From positions 11,388,001 to 11,452,000 of the forward strand of contig NC_135365.1 in NCBI RefSeq assembly GCF_051622035.1: a DNA stretch of 64,000 nt, written 5' to 3'. The notes beneath the pieces are model-generated. The model was not told the origin of the DNA. It worked only from the letters and a program-made list of their open reading frames with translations, and searched no databases. The stretch is from Arctopsyche grandis (lineage: Eukaryota > Arthropoda > Insecta > Trichoptera > Hydropsychidae). Below, one piece after another: positions 1 through 13,000 of this stretch (position 1 is its first letter; each line of letters opens with the position of its first letter). The position numbers and the translations under genes are program-made.

Positions 1-472
1 ATCATTTTTTTTTTTCAATCTAGTGTATTATAGAAAAGACGCCTACACGGTTAGTAAAGTTTAGCACTACATCTAGTATGTGTACAATAACATGTAATTA
101 TTTCGTTGATTTATACATGGAACGTTCTCACATTTTTCTCTTGGATGTTTATCCTGCGTGATCGATGACTCTCAATGCGTTTTCCGTACTGAGATTCGCA
201 AACGTAAAAGGAGATTGAATGAGTGTTTTGTGTCTCATAAAGTAAACGTGTAATTAGCGAATCCAGGTCAACTTCCTCTTGCCTTAAAAAATAGGCAAAT
301 TTTCCATGCAGACTGAAATTTACTGCTACGATAAATATTTGCGACTCGGTTTTTGTTTGTATTGTTCCGTACTATCTATGGCACAATACATTTTTCTCGC
401 CTTTATGAATCTAAAATGAATCTTGAATGCACTCATTTTAAACGATATTTAATCTTATACCATTAAACCATC
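1..472. other. Non-coding, no feature seen
   Basis: AT-rich sequence with no supportable ORF or repeat before the first SINE. Confidence 0.5.
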
Positions 473-825
473 GGCGTAGACTAGTGGTTAGCATATTAAG
501 CTTTCGAGCAGAGTTGTCTCGGGTTCGAGTCCCACTAGAGTTCCGCTGCTGACCAGAACTTGGTTTGTGACTCGGTTTGATCGGTTCCTGTAAACTTGGC
601 ATCTGCTTTTATATCTCTCTTGCTAATATCAAGCTATTTAGCGTCTTGATGTTCGCTAATTTGATTATAAAATGCTGCAAAGATTTCCATAGATGTCACT
701 GTGGATGTTTGTATGAATTCGCATTGTACATATATTGATCGTATTATATCTGTTTAAGTGCACTCGTCGTTTTGTAGCGATCTGTAAAGGCGAGTGTTCA
801 TGTTCTAAGAAATAAAACAAATTAT
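473..825 (+). mobile_element. tRNA-derived SINE, family A
   Basis: The head resembles a tRNA gene: A box around TAGACTAGTGGTTAGC and B box GGTTCGAGTCC. The body shares a core with the other SINEs here (TTTGTGACTC, GATCGGTTCCTG). The 3' end (GCACTCGTCG... GCGAGTGTTCATGTTCTA) is also found in the copy at 36658-37066 and nowhere else in the window. It ends in an A-rich tail AAATAAAA. Confidence 0.8.
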
Positions 826-2293
826 TATCCAGCACTGCACATCACTGCACGAAAAAGACTAGTTCTGTTTTTACTGTACAACGATTTATTTTATCCATCC
901 ACTATACTCCACCGTATATACATACATATGTATAATCTCTACTATACTTCACCGTGCTTGTTTTGGACGAGTATAAGGCAAAATCGACCTACATATGAAT
1001 TACAGGACGCGACGATATACTGCAATATTGCTTGCCTCGTATCGTCGAGTCAATTGTCACAATATGACGTTTCTGAAAATATTCATATGCATATAGTAAC
1101 ACTTTCGTTAGTACGGGTGCACTTGCCACTATAACGTCATGTCATGCGTGAATATTTCCAAAGAAAACAGATTCTGCTTGATATGTTTCGGTGATTATGT
1201 ATTGCTGTATAATATGAATAGATCGTGTCGGTTGCTGCTGTTTCGCTCACATGCACATTACGGAACATATTAATGTACTAAATAATATTTTTCGTACTGC
1301 TACTTACGTGCAGTTGCCGACTTTATTGAACAATGTGCTTGGTTTTTGATTAGATGTTATCAATTTTTCCTCCGACACATTCATCCGTATGTTGAGATTT
1401 AAAAAAAACACGTTTGTATTCATACTGCTTTGTATAAAAAAATAATAGTGTTATCAGCCTAGTATGTACTAATTAGTAGAGCTATTTATGTAATTATCTG
1501 CATCATTTATTCCGTGGAAAAAATGAGTAAATTTATTCTCCATTCAATTTCAAATGTCGCATACCAGGTTTTTTTCTCAGAATAACAAATATTGTCGCTA
1601 TAATTTCGATTATGATCTTCGGAAAAAACAGTACAATTTATAATTAACGTGTCCAATTCTTTAATCTTCTCAATTTATTGTCTAGGGCTAATTCGCCGCA
1701 ACTCGAATAACTCAAATTGCCGTCTAATAGCGCTAGTATTTCTAAATTGGTCAATTAAAATCGTCGACAGATCGATCTGAATGGCGTAGATTCCCCATTC
1801 GGAAAATTCATTTTCGCATCGGAATTCGTATTAGTCAAGCGTACAGTACATCAGGGATGTCCACTATCGATTAAATTGTCTGCCAAATCTTAAGGATAAC
1901 ATCGAACGGGCACAATCATTGCATACTATATTCAAACTAAAATTGCGTTGAGGTTTTAACATCTTCATTTATTGGTCACCTGTCAAATATATCTTTATAA
2001 TTAAGGAAATTGTGATCTTTTTAGGTACATTGTACATAGATACATGTATCCGGTACATAAAAGAACCGTCTTAACAACGACCAGTCATTGATTTCTCAAA
2101 CCATGTATAGTTTGTCGGTTGATTTATCTCCGGTAGGGTAGGTCTCTGGCTACAACTTAACTAACCCCGCAACCTCAATACTTTTGAAAAATACATTTTA
2201 TGTATAAAATATTATTCAAACAACTAAACATAGATTGGAAATGAAAATTACACTATACTTGGTTCACTCAAGGAAGGGATTTAGGAAAAAAAG
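826..2293. other. Non-coding, no feature seen
   Basis: AT-rich intergenic DNA. The 68-codon ORF at 928 has no recognisable composition or motif. Confidence 0.5.
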
Positions 2294-2411
2294 TACATGC
2301 TATCTCCCTCACCGCCTCTCGACCAATAACATTTCGTGCAGACAGTAGAACACTGTACAGGCGAAATGCCATTGGTCGAAATGTGGTGAAGAGGACAGCA
2401 TATGCGTTTTC
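2294..2411. repeat. Short foldback inverted repeat
   Basis: About 42-bp arms (ATGCTATCTCCCTCACC with GTGAAGAGGACAGCAT) around a short loop. Boundaries and duplication unclear. Confidence 0.5.
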
Positions 2412-2545
2412 ATAAGTGTCATCCTCATCGGATGCACCATTATCAATATATATTTTAGTTAATTTATTCATTTAGTGTTCCCATTGAAACCTTCGCGACC
2501 ACATTTGGGGTCGAGACCCATAGGTTGGAAACCCACAATCTAAAG

Positions 2546-3032
2546 CAGCGTTTCTCAATCTTTTTGGGCCTTTTGAGCTTATTTTTCTGTGACCCTCCCC
2601 CCCCCCCCTTTTTTTAAAACGAAATATGTAATAAATTTACAGTTTACTTCATATAGTGTGATTCGTGTGCCTGGTGTTGCCAGTGATAGATAGTAAAATT
2701 GCTTCTACTGACAATATCACGATGGTTACGAGGTTTTGAGAGGAGATATACATATGCACATATATATAATATGTACATATAACTTGCATAAATCCATATT
2801 CGACAATATAAGATGTGGGAAATGGAATGAAATATAGACATGCCCTCACCCAATGCTGTGGAAATGTACTCCTCTTTATTTACATACATATTTAAAATCT
2901 ATTTCAATATATCACTTTATTCTCCTTCTGCCCTAGAGTTGGTTAATCCTAAAAAAAATTTTAGAATTGTGCCTCCCTTGAAATGCTATAGAGCTCCATT
3001 TGGACCGAATAGACCCCGGTTGAGAAATGCAG
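2546..3032. mobile_element. hAT-like non-autonomous element
   Basis: Ends CAGCGTTTCTCAATC and GGTTGAGAAATGCAG are inverted repeats; flanking 8-mers ATCTAAAG and ATATAACG agree at six of eight positions, as expected for an old 8-bp duplication. Contains a C-run at about 2598-2611. Confidence 0.55.
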
Positions 3033-4068
3033 ATATAACGGCATATTTTTTTATTATCAGTGGCGTGACATTGTGTCACCTGAAATCTCACTCTCTTTAA
3101 ATGTCTATAATGATAAATCGATCGCAGTAAAAAACTAGATCATGAAAACGTGATCAGTGGTCGAATCTGAGTTCGAATCCGTCAAAATCTCGAGTTCGAA
3201 TTTTCGCATGTATGTATTAATTTTCGCATCTCAAAACTTCATCTATTGTTACTACATACATACAAACTGAAAAACCTAGGGAACTAAAAAAATACAAGGA
3301 GAGGAATAAGAAACGCGTCTTAGGGCGAAAACACACTGAATCAAACGGCATGAGTACTTTTGTACTTTCGCGTTGTAAAAAACCGCATAGGCTATTTTTG
3401 TGACAAGTGAACATGGGAATTATGTCAAACCTATGTCAATACAAGAATTTAAGGCTGAGTGCCGTAGCATAGATTATGCGTGCTATCGTTTTTTTTTACA
3501 TGTACAGGACTATTTAAAAAAAATGAAGCTAAGAAGAGGCCTTGTAAAAAGACGTGCTGCGTATATCTGCGCCCTTCGGTGACCGAAATATTATACATAC
3601 ACATATAAAAGTGTCTTATGGACAACCCTGTTGCATACAATGCGCCATTTCCATCGATATGCATATATGTAGATACTCGTATACGGATATTTGTCATTCC
3701 CACGAAGATCACATAACTCAACATTGGATAAATAACACCGATCACAATGTCGATCGATCATGTTTCTAGACTTACACATTATGCGTATTATAACGCTCGT
3801 AAATCATTTCCTATATTGTTTTCCATAGAGGAAAGTCGCCTTTTCCGCGGGGGTGTTCCACGAACCTACATATGTATGTATGTATGGTACCAGTTGCGAT
3901 TTTTCTGCATTGTCAATTGTTCTACGTGCAATTAAATTGTTTTCGACGGTTTACCAATCAAATCGACATTGTAACACCGGCTGTTGTTAAACTGCCCACA
4001 GCTTTAATTTATTTTTTTCTTGTTTTGGTTGTTGGGTTTTGGTTTGAGGGACTCGTTCTTTCGTCGTA

Positions 4069-4245
4069 GGCAGTTTTCGATTCGTTCTGTGTGAAGATGT
4101 CTCGCGTTGTGGAGTCGGCTTGGCTTTTAATGATGATTGCACTAATCGCAATCGTCGAGTGCAATCGTTGGGAGTCGAGGCATTGCAGTAGTGCAGAAAA
4201 GTGCATCATTGTAAACGGACGTTGTTGTTGTGTCTCGCTCGAAAG
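4069..4245 (+). promoter_or_regulatory. Possible promoter and first (5' UTR) exon of CLIP-190, overlapping a short cysteine-rich ORF
   Basis: The first visible CLIP-190 exon at 7096 begins with a strong acceptor, so a non-coding exon must lie upstream. The best candidate is a CpG-richer stretch here with a CAGTT initiator-like start (about 4070) and a donor AAAG/GTTGTT at 4246. It is inferred from composition only. It also contains a 54-codon ORF (4097-4261) starting MSRVVESAWLLMMIALIAIV, like a signal peptide, followed by seven Cys. If spliced to 7096 in phase 2, that frame would run over the CLIP start codon and stop early in the next exon, so it would act as an upstream ORF. It could instead be a tiny secreted peptide or chance. 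Confidence 0.3.
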
Positions 4246-4722
4246 GTTGTTATTATCTTGAGATTTAATCTCGCAAGTGTCGGATTATGTTCTGGGCTTA
4301 GCTTCGTACCGTGTGCTTTGGATTTTGTTTTTTTAAGTTTAATACTCGAATATTTGTTTGTTTTTGTTCAAAAAGTTGATGATAAGATAGTGGCGTGTGA
4401 TATATTATCCACCTATGATTTCAAATATTAATCTAATAATTTTGCAAAAATAAAATTGATTTCAATAATAATAATATTAATACATAGTGAGTAGAGTGTG
4501 CAAGTAATTTTCGATAACTGCATATTTAATAAGACTTCCTTTTTTGGTTTTGTAATTTTAAATTTGAATCATTAAGACAGTAGTTTGTATAATGATGACC
4601 TCTTTTCATATTTAATAGAGTTGCATTTGAATCTTTGAATCTTTTTATTTGGAAAAGTTATGTTTTTTACATACAAACATACATATGTATTTAAGATAGA
4701 TGTGATAAATGATAACTTTAGG

Positions 4723-5045
4723 GCGCAGACACACAGAGTGGTACGTGTTTGTTTATCTTACATAGTTTTGCACGTGTAAAAAACCTAGCACGCCTGATCT
4801 ATTCCAGGTCAAAACTCACCCTCTGGAGTGTTTTCGGTGATATATTTTCCTCATATTAACAGTGATCGATAACGGATTACTCCTATATATGAATAAATGT
4901 AGGAAACACTTGTCGAAATAATAAGATCTTACGAATTAATAATGGCATGAAGATACGCCTCTAGCTGCTGGAGCCCACGTACTTGTTTTGATCTGGCATA
5001 TATCAGACGTGCTAGCGTTTTATTTACATGTGTAAAACTATCGTG
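4723..5045. mobile_element. Dispersed repeat family E, copy 1
   Basis: Starts GGGCGCAGACACACAGAGTG; contains, in reverse orientation relative to the 7579 copy, the block ATCACCGAAAACRCTCCAG. A third, shorter match (GGGCGAAAACACACTGAATC) is at 3324. Confidence 0.45.
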
Positions 5046-5097
5046 TTAAGTAAAAAGTAAATCGTTTCTTTAACTCTTCAGTTGAGTTAATTTTTAT

Positions 5098-5285
5098 TAC
5101 AAGGCTCTTCTACATATATTTCACTTCGCTCATTGTTCTGACAATATATCCTACATTCTTACGATCGTTTTGAAACTTTGCCATTTTTACAAGCCTCTTC
5201 TATATTTAACTTTCCTCATTGATCTGACAACATAAGTATATTATATCTTACATACATTCTTCTGGTCGTTTTGAAACTTACTTAA
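5098..5285 (+). repeat. Imperfect tandem duplication, about 98 bp
   Basis: TACAAGGCTCTTCTACATAT and TACAAGCCTCTTCTATATTT both lead to a CATT(G)NTCTGACAA...GTTTTGAAACTT end. Confidence 0.6.
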
Positions 5286-7095
5286 ACTATTTTGCGCGGT
5301 TTGGTCAACAATAAATATTCAAATCAATTCCGCCAATGCGATGGTAAAAAATAATCGTAATAGACACGTTTAAAAAATACTAAAATCTTGAATATCTTAA
5401 CGTTTTATGGTTAGTAAACTTATATATTTTTGCCACCCTCTCGTTTTGTCAGATTTTAATTGTTTAAACGCCTATAACTTTTTCTTTTTCACAATATATC
5501 TTATAAAATTTAAATTATAGGTTCTCATTATCTCTCATATATATTTTTACTTCACTCATAGTGTTAATAATAAACGTAAAAATGTCTACATTATAATTAG
5601 CAACTTACGCTTTTTGCTCAGTTGGTGGAACATGGGGCTAGTTTTTCAAGATGAGTCAATTTCTAAAACGTGTAAACCATTCTCAGTTTATTTATTTGCA
5701 TTTAATTGTATATTACATTTAAAAAACCATTACAAAAAGTGCATTTTCAGGTTCGATTCTCCTATGTACAGTATTGTGACTACTTCCCAGAACCGTTTCG
5801 TGACGCTTTGTTGACTCCACACAAAAAGTAGTTTCTACAATTACAATTCAAGCGCTTCTTTTTTTTAATGTCGCCTCGTGTCACCTGTTCTCGAACATCC
5901 GGAGGTGTTTCGCTGATTGTTTCCACTGATTTTTTCGTGTCTTATTTGATCATCATTAGTCGCCGGACAAAAACGTAAGAAGTCCCACGACTTTGCACCA
6001 AGAAGGTCAAGCGCGATGCGCAAAAGCCCACAGTCGCCACTACTAAATTTTCCTCTATCGAAAACACATAAAAAAGAAGCACACTTCAAATTTAGAAGAA
6101 TATCGTAATAAATCAACTCGTAATATATTATGTAAAATTTATTTGATTCGAACGGTCGAATTATACGCTCATACACACTGGACTTCGACGCATACTTCCT
6201 ATATCTTTATTGAACCGTAATTTAGTTTCTAATCATTGGGCGGCTTTTTCGTTTTAAGGTAGTGTGTCTGCCAAATGTCGTGGCCTTTTAAATAATAAAT
6301 TTTTCGCATTCGACGCATTATGTTGTGCAAACAGTGTGTAAAACATTAATTGACTGATTTGCATTTCTGCTTGATTTTCCTTGCTTATTGGCACTACAAT
6401 CAATCAGCATTCTGGCTGGTATAGCGCCCGTCAATCGTAAAGTTCATGGCTTGGAGAATGAAACGATTTATTATTATTCCTCCACTGGCTTCACACCCTA
6501 TTAAACTTTGTTCCAGTTTATTATATTCAGATATTCTTTGAAAATGTTTCTTAATTAGGTATTTATAATCCTCATTTAAATTGCTAGTCAGCAGCCATTC
6601 GAACATAATTTTCTTTTACAATTCTTCACTGAATCAAGATTTTTTTTATAAAATACTTGCAATTTTTCCTTATAGAAACTTAACCATGTTTATAATGTTC
6701 TAAACCAGAAATATTTTATCTTTACCTGTACGCTTGGAATTGCTTAATATTTATTATAAACGTGAAATATTACTCATACAAATTTATTATTGTTTTTATG
6801 ATTCATCCCAAAAATAATATTGATATAAGCAAAAGATGTGTGGGAAATTATCGATGCAATAAAACCGATCATACAAATAATAGGCCTACATACAAAGTAA
6901 CGATTTGAAAACATTCAAGGTTTCATTCCGACAGATAGTGAAACGAAACGTGTATTGTAATAAAAATTACGCCATAACGCTATCATTGTTTATAAAAGAT
7001 TATTTAAAAGTGTTGTGATTTGACTGCTATTCCTTACGTGTGTTTGTGTAATCATTTTTGGTGTTGTTTTTGTCATTGCTTTGCTTTCACTTCAG
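5286..7095. other. Probable CLIP-190 5' intron or upstream DNA
   Basis: No recognisable gene. ORFs at 5614, 5865 (minus) and 6400 (minus) have biased AT-driven composition and no family match. Confidence 0.4.
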
Positions 7096-10000
7096 ACGAT
7101 CCGACGTCAGAAACGATGAGGAAGATCAGCGACGATTATTCCAGAAAACACTTGGCAGGTTTGTATCGTTTTATTTATTATTCATTTTAGACCATACTTT
7201 GTATATACCACGTAGATCCATACATACAAACACAGGTATATGTAGTTGAGTGGGTTGAGCTTCTGTTGCACCGGTGTAGTAATTAAATGCATTTAATTAT
7301 GCATGCAGTCGGATGCGAACTTCAAAGGCGATCGGCATCTCGGCCTGAATGATGATTGATTAATCATTGGACTTGTCGGATATTTGTAATCTGTCCACTT
7401 TTATCTCCTACTATCTAAACACGCACTTTCTTCTCACGATTATCGGCGATTATCTTGTCAGATTTCACTCTATTGAATTATTTGATCAATTATTATTATC
7501 GAAAGTGAGGTAGTTGGATTTATACTGTTGTGATTTCCATACTTTATATGGTAAAGATCGTCAATGTAGGGCACGAATACGGGCGAAAACACACTGAATA
7601 GTACGGAACGTCACGCCCTAGGCTCCACACTGTGACAGTGGGTATTGCCTAAACCGAATTCAGGTAAAGTTGCACGTGGATTTCTTACTTTTCTTTAAAT
7701 ATGGGATTCACCCTTATCGATCACTGTCAAGTAAGGATAAAATATCACCGAAAACGCTCCAGGGGGTGATTTTTGGGACTGTTAATCGTGTATCTGGGCT
7801 AGGGGTGCTGCGTTATGACGTTGCGGTGTGGTAACGGCCGGGAAGAAAGTAAAGTAGTAGTCACCAACATGGTCGAATCGTTCCCAACTTACAGGATAGC
7901 GACCCAAACTCGACCGTGTCGTAGTGTACCTTAGATCAGTTTTAAAAGCATTGTTTTTCTTATGGAAGATTTTGTGTATTCTTGTGCGATTTTGAGGTCA
8001 TCATTATACGATAACCCGCACGTAGTCCCCTGCTTTTAAATTTGTTTTTATCTCATATGGCTAATTTGTTGAATTGTATTTTCATCCTGTTGATTAACTT
8101 AGTAAATGATCGAGATAGAGGTCAAGTTCTGCTACGCTCTGTTTGACCCATGTGTGTTCTCATTAAGCATTTTCTTAATAATGGGATGCTCTTTTACATA
8201 GAAACTCTTTTAAACCATATCCTGTTTGCCCTCCATTTTTTTACAATCACTATTGTTTATCATTTTCTATAACGTTCCGGAGAGGAACGATAACCCGCAT
8301 GTACTTTCCTGCGCTGATATTTAATTTTATCTCATATGATAAATGTGCTGAATTGTATTTTTATCCTGATGATTAACTCGGTAAATAATCGAGATAGAGG
8401 TCAAGTTCTGCTACGCTTAGTTTGACCCATGTGTGCTCTCATTAAGCATTTTCTTAATATTTTTTTACAATGATTATCGTTCATCACTTTCTATTTACAT
8501 ATATGTATGTAATGTTCTTGAGAGGAAATAATATACTTGCATATATTCTTAATATAATCAATTAATACATTCCAGGATAGGGCTGCCATATATCCCGGTA
8601 TACTAGGACATGTCCCAGTTTATAGATCCGTATCAGCTGTCCCGGTATTCTATGTATGTAGCTGGTTAGTCAGACAAAAACTACAAAAGAAAAACAAGTA
8701 AATGTGAGAATGAAAGGTGAAAGGGCAGTGAAGGTTTAAGGACAAGCGTGAGCTAACCTCGCCCCTGTGCTTGATTTACGGTCATTTCACCGTATGACCT
8801 TTTCGTCGTGCGACCTGCAATTACTTAATCGTATACACAGAGCCGTACAAAGAGAGCAACGGTCCCGGGCTTCAAAATCTAGGGGTGCCAAAATCTTCAT
8901 CACAAATTTCAATTTTTAATAAAATTTCTAAATGAATTCGACAAAATGTCGAATTTTGAAGTAAAATAGTAAATGCAAATTGATAGATTTAATTTGACAG
9001 CAAATTATAAAAACGATGTAGACAGTATTTAGAATTTTTCAATAACCGCCGCATCAGTTGATATATCATTCAGTAAACTTTAAATAATCCAAATTTGTTT
9101 ATTAAGATCTTCAATGGGTCAGAGTTTCAGTTTTACCATTTATCATTCAATTCCCAAATTTCCCGGTCTGCATCTCGACAATTATGGCAGCCCTATCCTA
9201 GGATCAAGTATTTTTCGATAAGACCCAGAAATCAGTTATTTTTCTTAATTTGATACATAATTAATCGTCGTTATTTTACTTAGAAAAACTCTTCAAAGAA
9301 AACAAAAATAAGATACAGCTAAATGATTCAGTATAACTTTATATTGGTGCGTAAGCGTTTGTTCAGGATCCAAATGAAAGACCAAAGTCGCTTTACACCA
9401 TTTATTCAACGATTCAGGAGGTCCACACGTAACCACCGCTCACTCCAGAATAATTGATCCACCGTGTGTACCTCCTTATAAAGAACAAGTTTCCCAGCAT
9501 AGCATCCCCGATCCATTGGCGTGTCTATTGTCTAGGCACGTGGGTCTACCCGCGCTCGCCCCGCTCTGTACGAGAACCCCAGCGTATCCTTTGTTCGGGT
9601 ACATATTGAGTCCCGTTAGCGTAATATGAGTTATCTATGTATTATTCACCCACGAATGCACAGGCAGTGAATACTCTCTCCCGTGTTTCCACGTTACAAT
9701 ATCTTTCTAAATTTTGTTTTTTCAACAACAACTTCTTCAACTGGAGTTAATAATTTCAAACCTCTGCACTTTTACACTATCTAAGATACTCTTCTATAAA
9801 AGAAACACTATCTTAATATAGAATTTTAATTTGAAAATACCATATTTGTTTGGAATTCACTCTTCAAACCCGTTCAAATATGATATGCTTTATATAGCTT
9901 CGTCTGCAATCAAAGTTACCCCACCCACCGCTCCATCTAAACGTGCATCCGAATTTTAACACTGATTACTGTCAATTTTTATCGCACCTTGCATAATTGT

Positions 10001-13000
10001 AAGGTACACTTATTGACCTCGCGAAATTAACACTTAACGACCGTGGCACGTACGGTCAAGGTATCGTCTATAATATAATACATACTTACGAAAAACGGTG
10101 TGCATATCAATCTCTTCAAATGACTAACTATCTCGTCCTTAGTGTTTACCCGAAGTTTTACCACCATAGAAGGCTTTGACCGCAAAGGTCACGCCATCTG
10201 AGGTCAAATCCGACGAATATATCTTCGGCTAAGCGTTGACGTTCTGTTTGGACTGTCTGACGCGTTTGATGGATGGACCAAATTTGTTTCAATATGTCTA
10301 AATTATGCACCGGCGATTGATCGCACGCTGTTTGTATTCATTAAGTCTCAAGTCTCAAAAGTGCCGATCGTTTATTTGTTTTTTTTTCTTCTTCTACGTC
10401 TATCATGATAAATGATCACTGTAAAGCTTGGCGATGATCCAAGCCTCTATTCATTACATTTTACGTTCGAGGTTCGACAGTGTCCGAGTGTCGTTTGTCG
10501 TTATTAGATCATCATTATTGCTGCACCCACTCAATTTTCAACACTTTTCCAAGGAATTTCCTTCTTTATTTGATAAATTTGCATTTAAATAGCGGCCTAT
10601 TACACGGCGAGGTAGGAAAATCTTAAGATTTTCAATATTGAAACGCTTGTTTGTACAATTTTTTTGTTTTTTTCTTTCAAAGATGAAATTAAACCACCCT
10701 GTTTCAATCATATCAACTTTAGATTAAAACATTTCAATTAGATAATGTAGATTCTTTGGTCCTAAAGTACTTGCACGCAGAAAAACGATCAATTTTTTAC
10801 TTGTTTTATTTCATATTCAGTAGCTTCAATTAGAAAAGTTATAACTACCACCAGTAATAAATATCTACATACAGATGGGAGCTTTATTTACCTTTGATAT
10901 TAAGTGTGAAGCATCTTGCTTTTGCTGTACTAAGTTCTATTATATACTCGCTTCAATTTATATATGTATGTTGCAGTCCAAGTGTACATTTAGTTCGTTC
11001 ATGAACATACTAGTTAGTTCATGCACAAACTATTAGGCATAGGTTTAAGTATTCTCAATAGTTTTTGCCATCCTCTAGGCATGTATGCTTACACCAATAT
11101 TTTCAATATTAGCGGAAACGGAAATGATAGCAACGTTGTAATGTGCTTCCATAGGATTTTCCTTTTAAATACCTGGCGTTTTGACAGTTAAAAGTTTCAT
11201 TTGACACCTGGTGAGTCTGTTTGAAGATAGCATGTGACTGTTAGCACTTTAACTAAATCCAATTAGTTCGTGTATGAACAAACTTGTAAGTACATGATCG
11301 AACCGGAGTGAACATTTAAACTGTAACATACACCTTAGATACTCAATCATGATGTGGTTACAAGATAAAACCATACAGTTATGTGTGAACAGTAAAAATG
11401 CCAGAGAACTTTTAAAATATGGATCCAACAAGCAACGTGAGCATAAATATTGTATTACAACATCTTTAAAAACATTTCTTAAGCAAAAGCAAGTTCCTCC
11501 ACTCAATAAAATAGCAGTTTAAGATACAAAATTTTCATTTTGAAAATCAGATCTTCCTGCCTCGCCCCACTCTAAAATTTTGTAAGTATATACACGTTAA
11601 AATTTTTGCTATTGCACAAATTTTCATAATGACTTTGCACCGATGCACTTTTATGTACATGTTTTTTGTATATTAATTTTCTTTTTGGTGTGGCTTTTTT
11701 TCATTATTGTGGTATTTGCATGTGGATCGTCCAGACGTCCAAGAAGCTGATGAAGAGGTCGATGGAGGTCAAGAGAGTTCCACAGATACTTCGCCCTCAA
11801 GAGAGCGTAAGCCATCCAGTGAGTTCACATCACTTTACGATCGGACCAAATCCGAACTCAGCTTAAGTAATTTCATCACTTACTTTACTTCTTTCACGAA
11901 AATCAATACAACGTCATTGATTGCGTTTTCCTCGCGAAAACTAGTCAATGCTTTATAATATTGTAATATATGCATGTGGGTTATTCGTGAATGTAAGCAA
12001 AGGTAATTTTGTATGTACATACATGTGTATTTATTTATTAATTTTGTATTTACATTTTATAGATGTGCTATGTGTATATTTGTCACTTAACATTGCGTAT
12101 ATATGACGTTATTTGTATAGAAAAGTCGGTTGTTAGTCAATACAACAACATTACGTACCTGCTCAGCCCACGGTGTTCAATCAATCATTTATTAAAATAC
12201 ACTATCGTCATCGATTAAATGCATTGGAAGTTTCATTGATATCTACACTCATCATATTTGTTTTACATATCATATTTGATTAAATATACACATTATATCT
12301 GGGTGGGGAATAATAGGCATTCCATACATAGAATGCTCAAGCAGTTCATTCATATTATACAAGTTTTGTTTTTGATATTTGTTTTTGATAATTTATCATT
12401 TTGAACTAAAATAAGAATATTTAATACATAGGAAAAGACTACTGCAATCGACTGAGTTCATAATACTTCATTTTTTTATTTTCCATCCAATTTTAAGCAT
12501 TCGTGGAATACTTGTATTTCCACAGGTAAATATTTACTAACAGATAGTAATGAGTTTATGTTTAGTTCTAATCAATAGGCCAGACTACCATTATATTCGA
12601 AAAATTATTTTGTATCAAAATCTTTTACTTGAATTCCAAACAAATTGAATGAAGTAGTTGGAGCATTGGAGTCAAAAATTTCATATTATTACTCTGCTCT
12701 AGCTTTGGACAAAAACTACTGCTCTATGTAGAGCTACAGGTTTTAGTCCAACAACCTTCTGATTCAATGATTACTGTTAAAATCACAACAAAGCTTTTAT
12801 TCGAATTCCAAACAAACCGAAAGAAAGAGTAATGGAGTCAAAATTTTCATTACTTTGTTCTAGCTCAGGACAAAAACCCACTGCTCTAAAGCTACAGGCT
12901 TTAGTCCAAAAATGCTCTGATTCAACAAGGACTATCGAGAAAGTAAAAAAAAAACTCATAACAAAGCTTTTACTGAAAGAAACTGAAAGGAGTTGGAGCA

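Noticed and set aside
473..560. tRNA gene
   Set aside because: A and B boxes are present, but the cloverleaf is imperfect and the sequence continues into a SINE body found elsewhere in the window.
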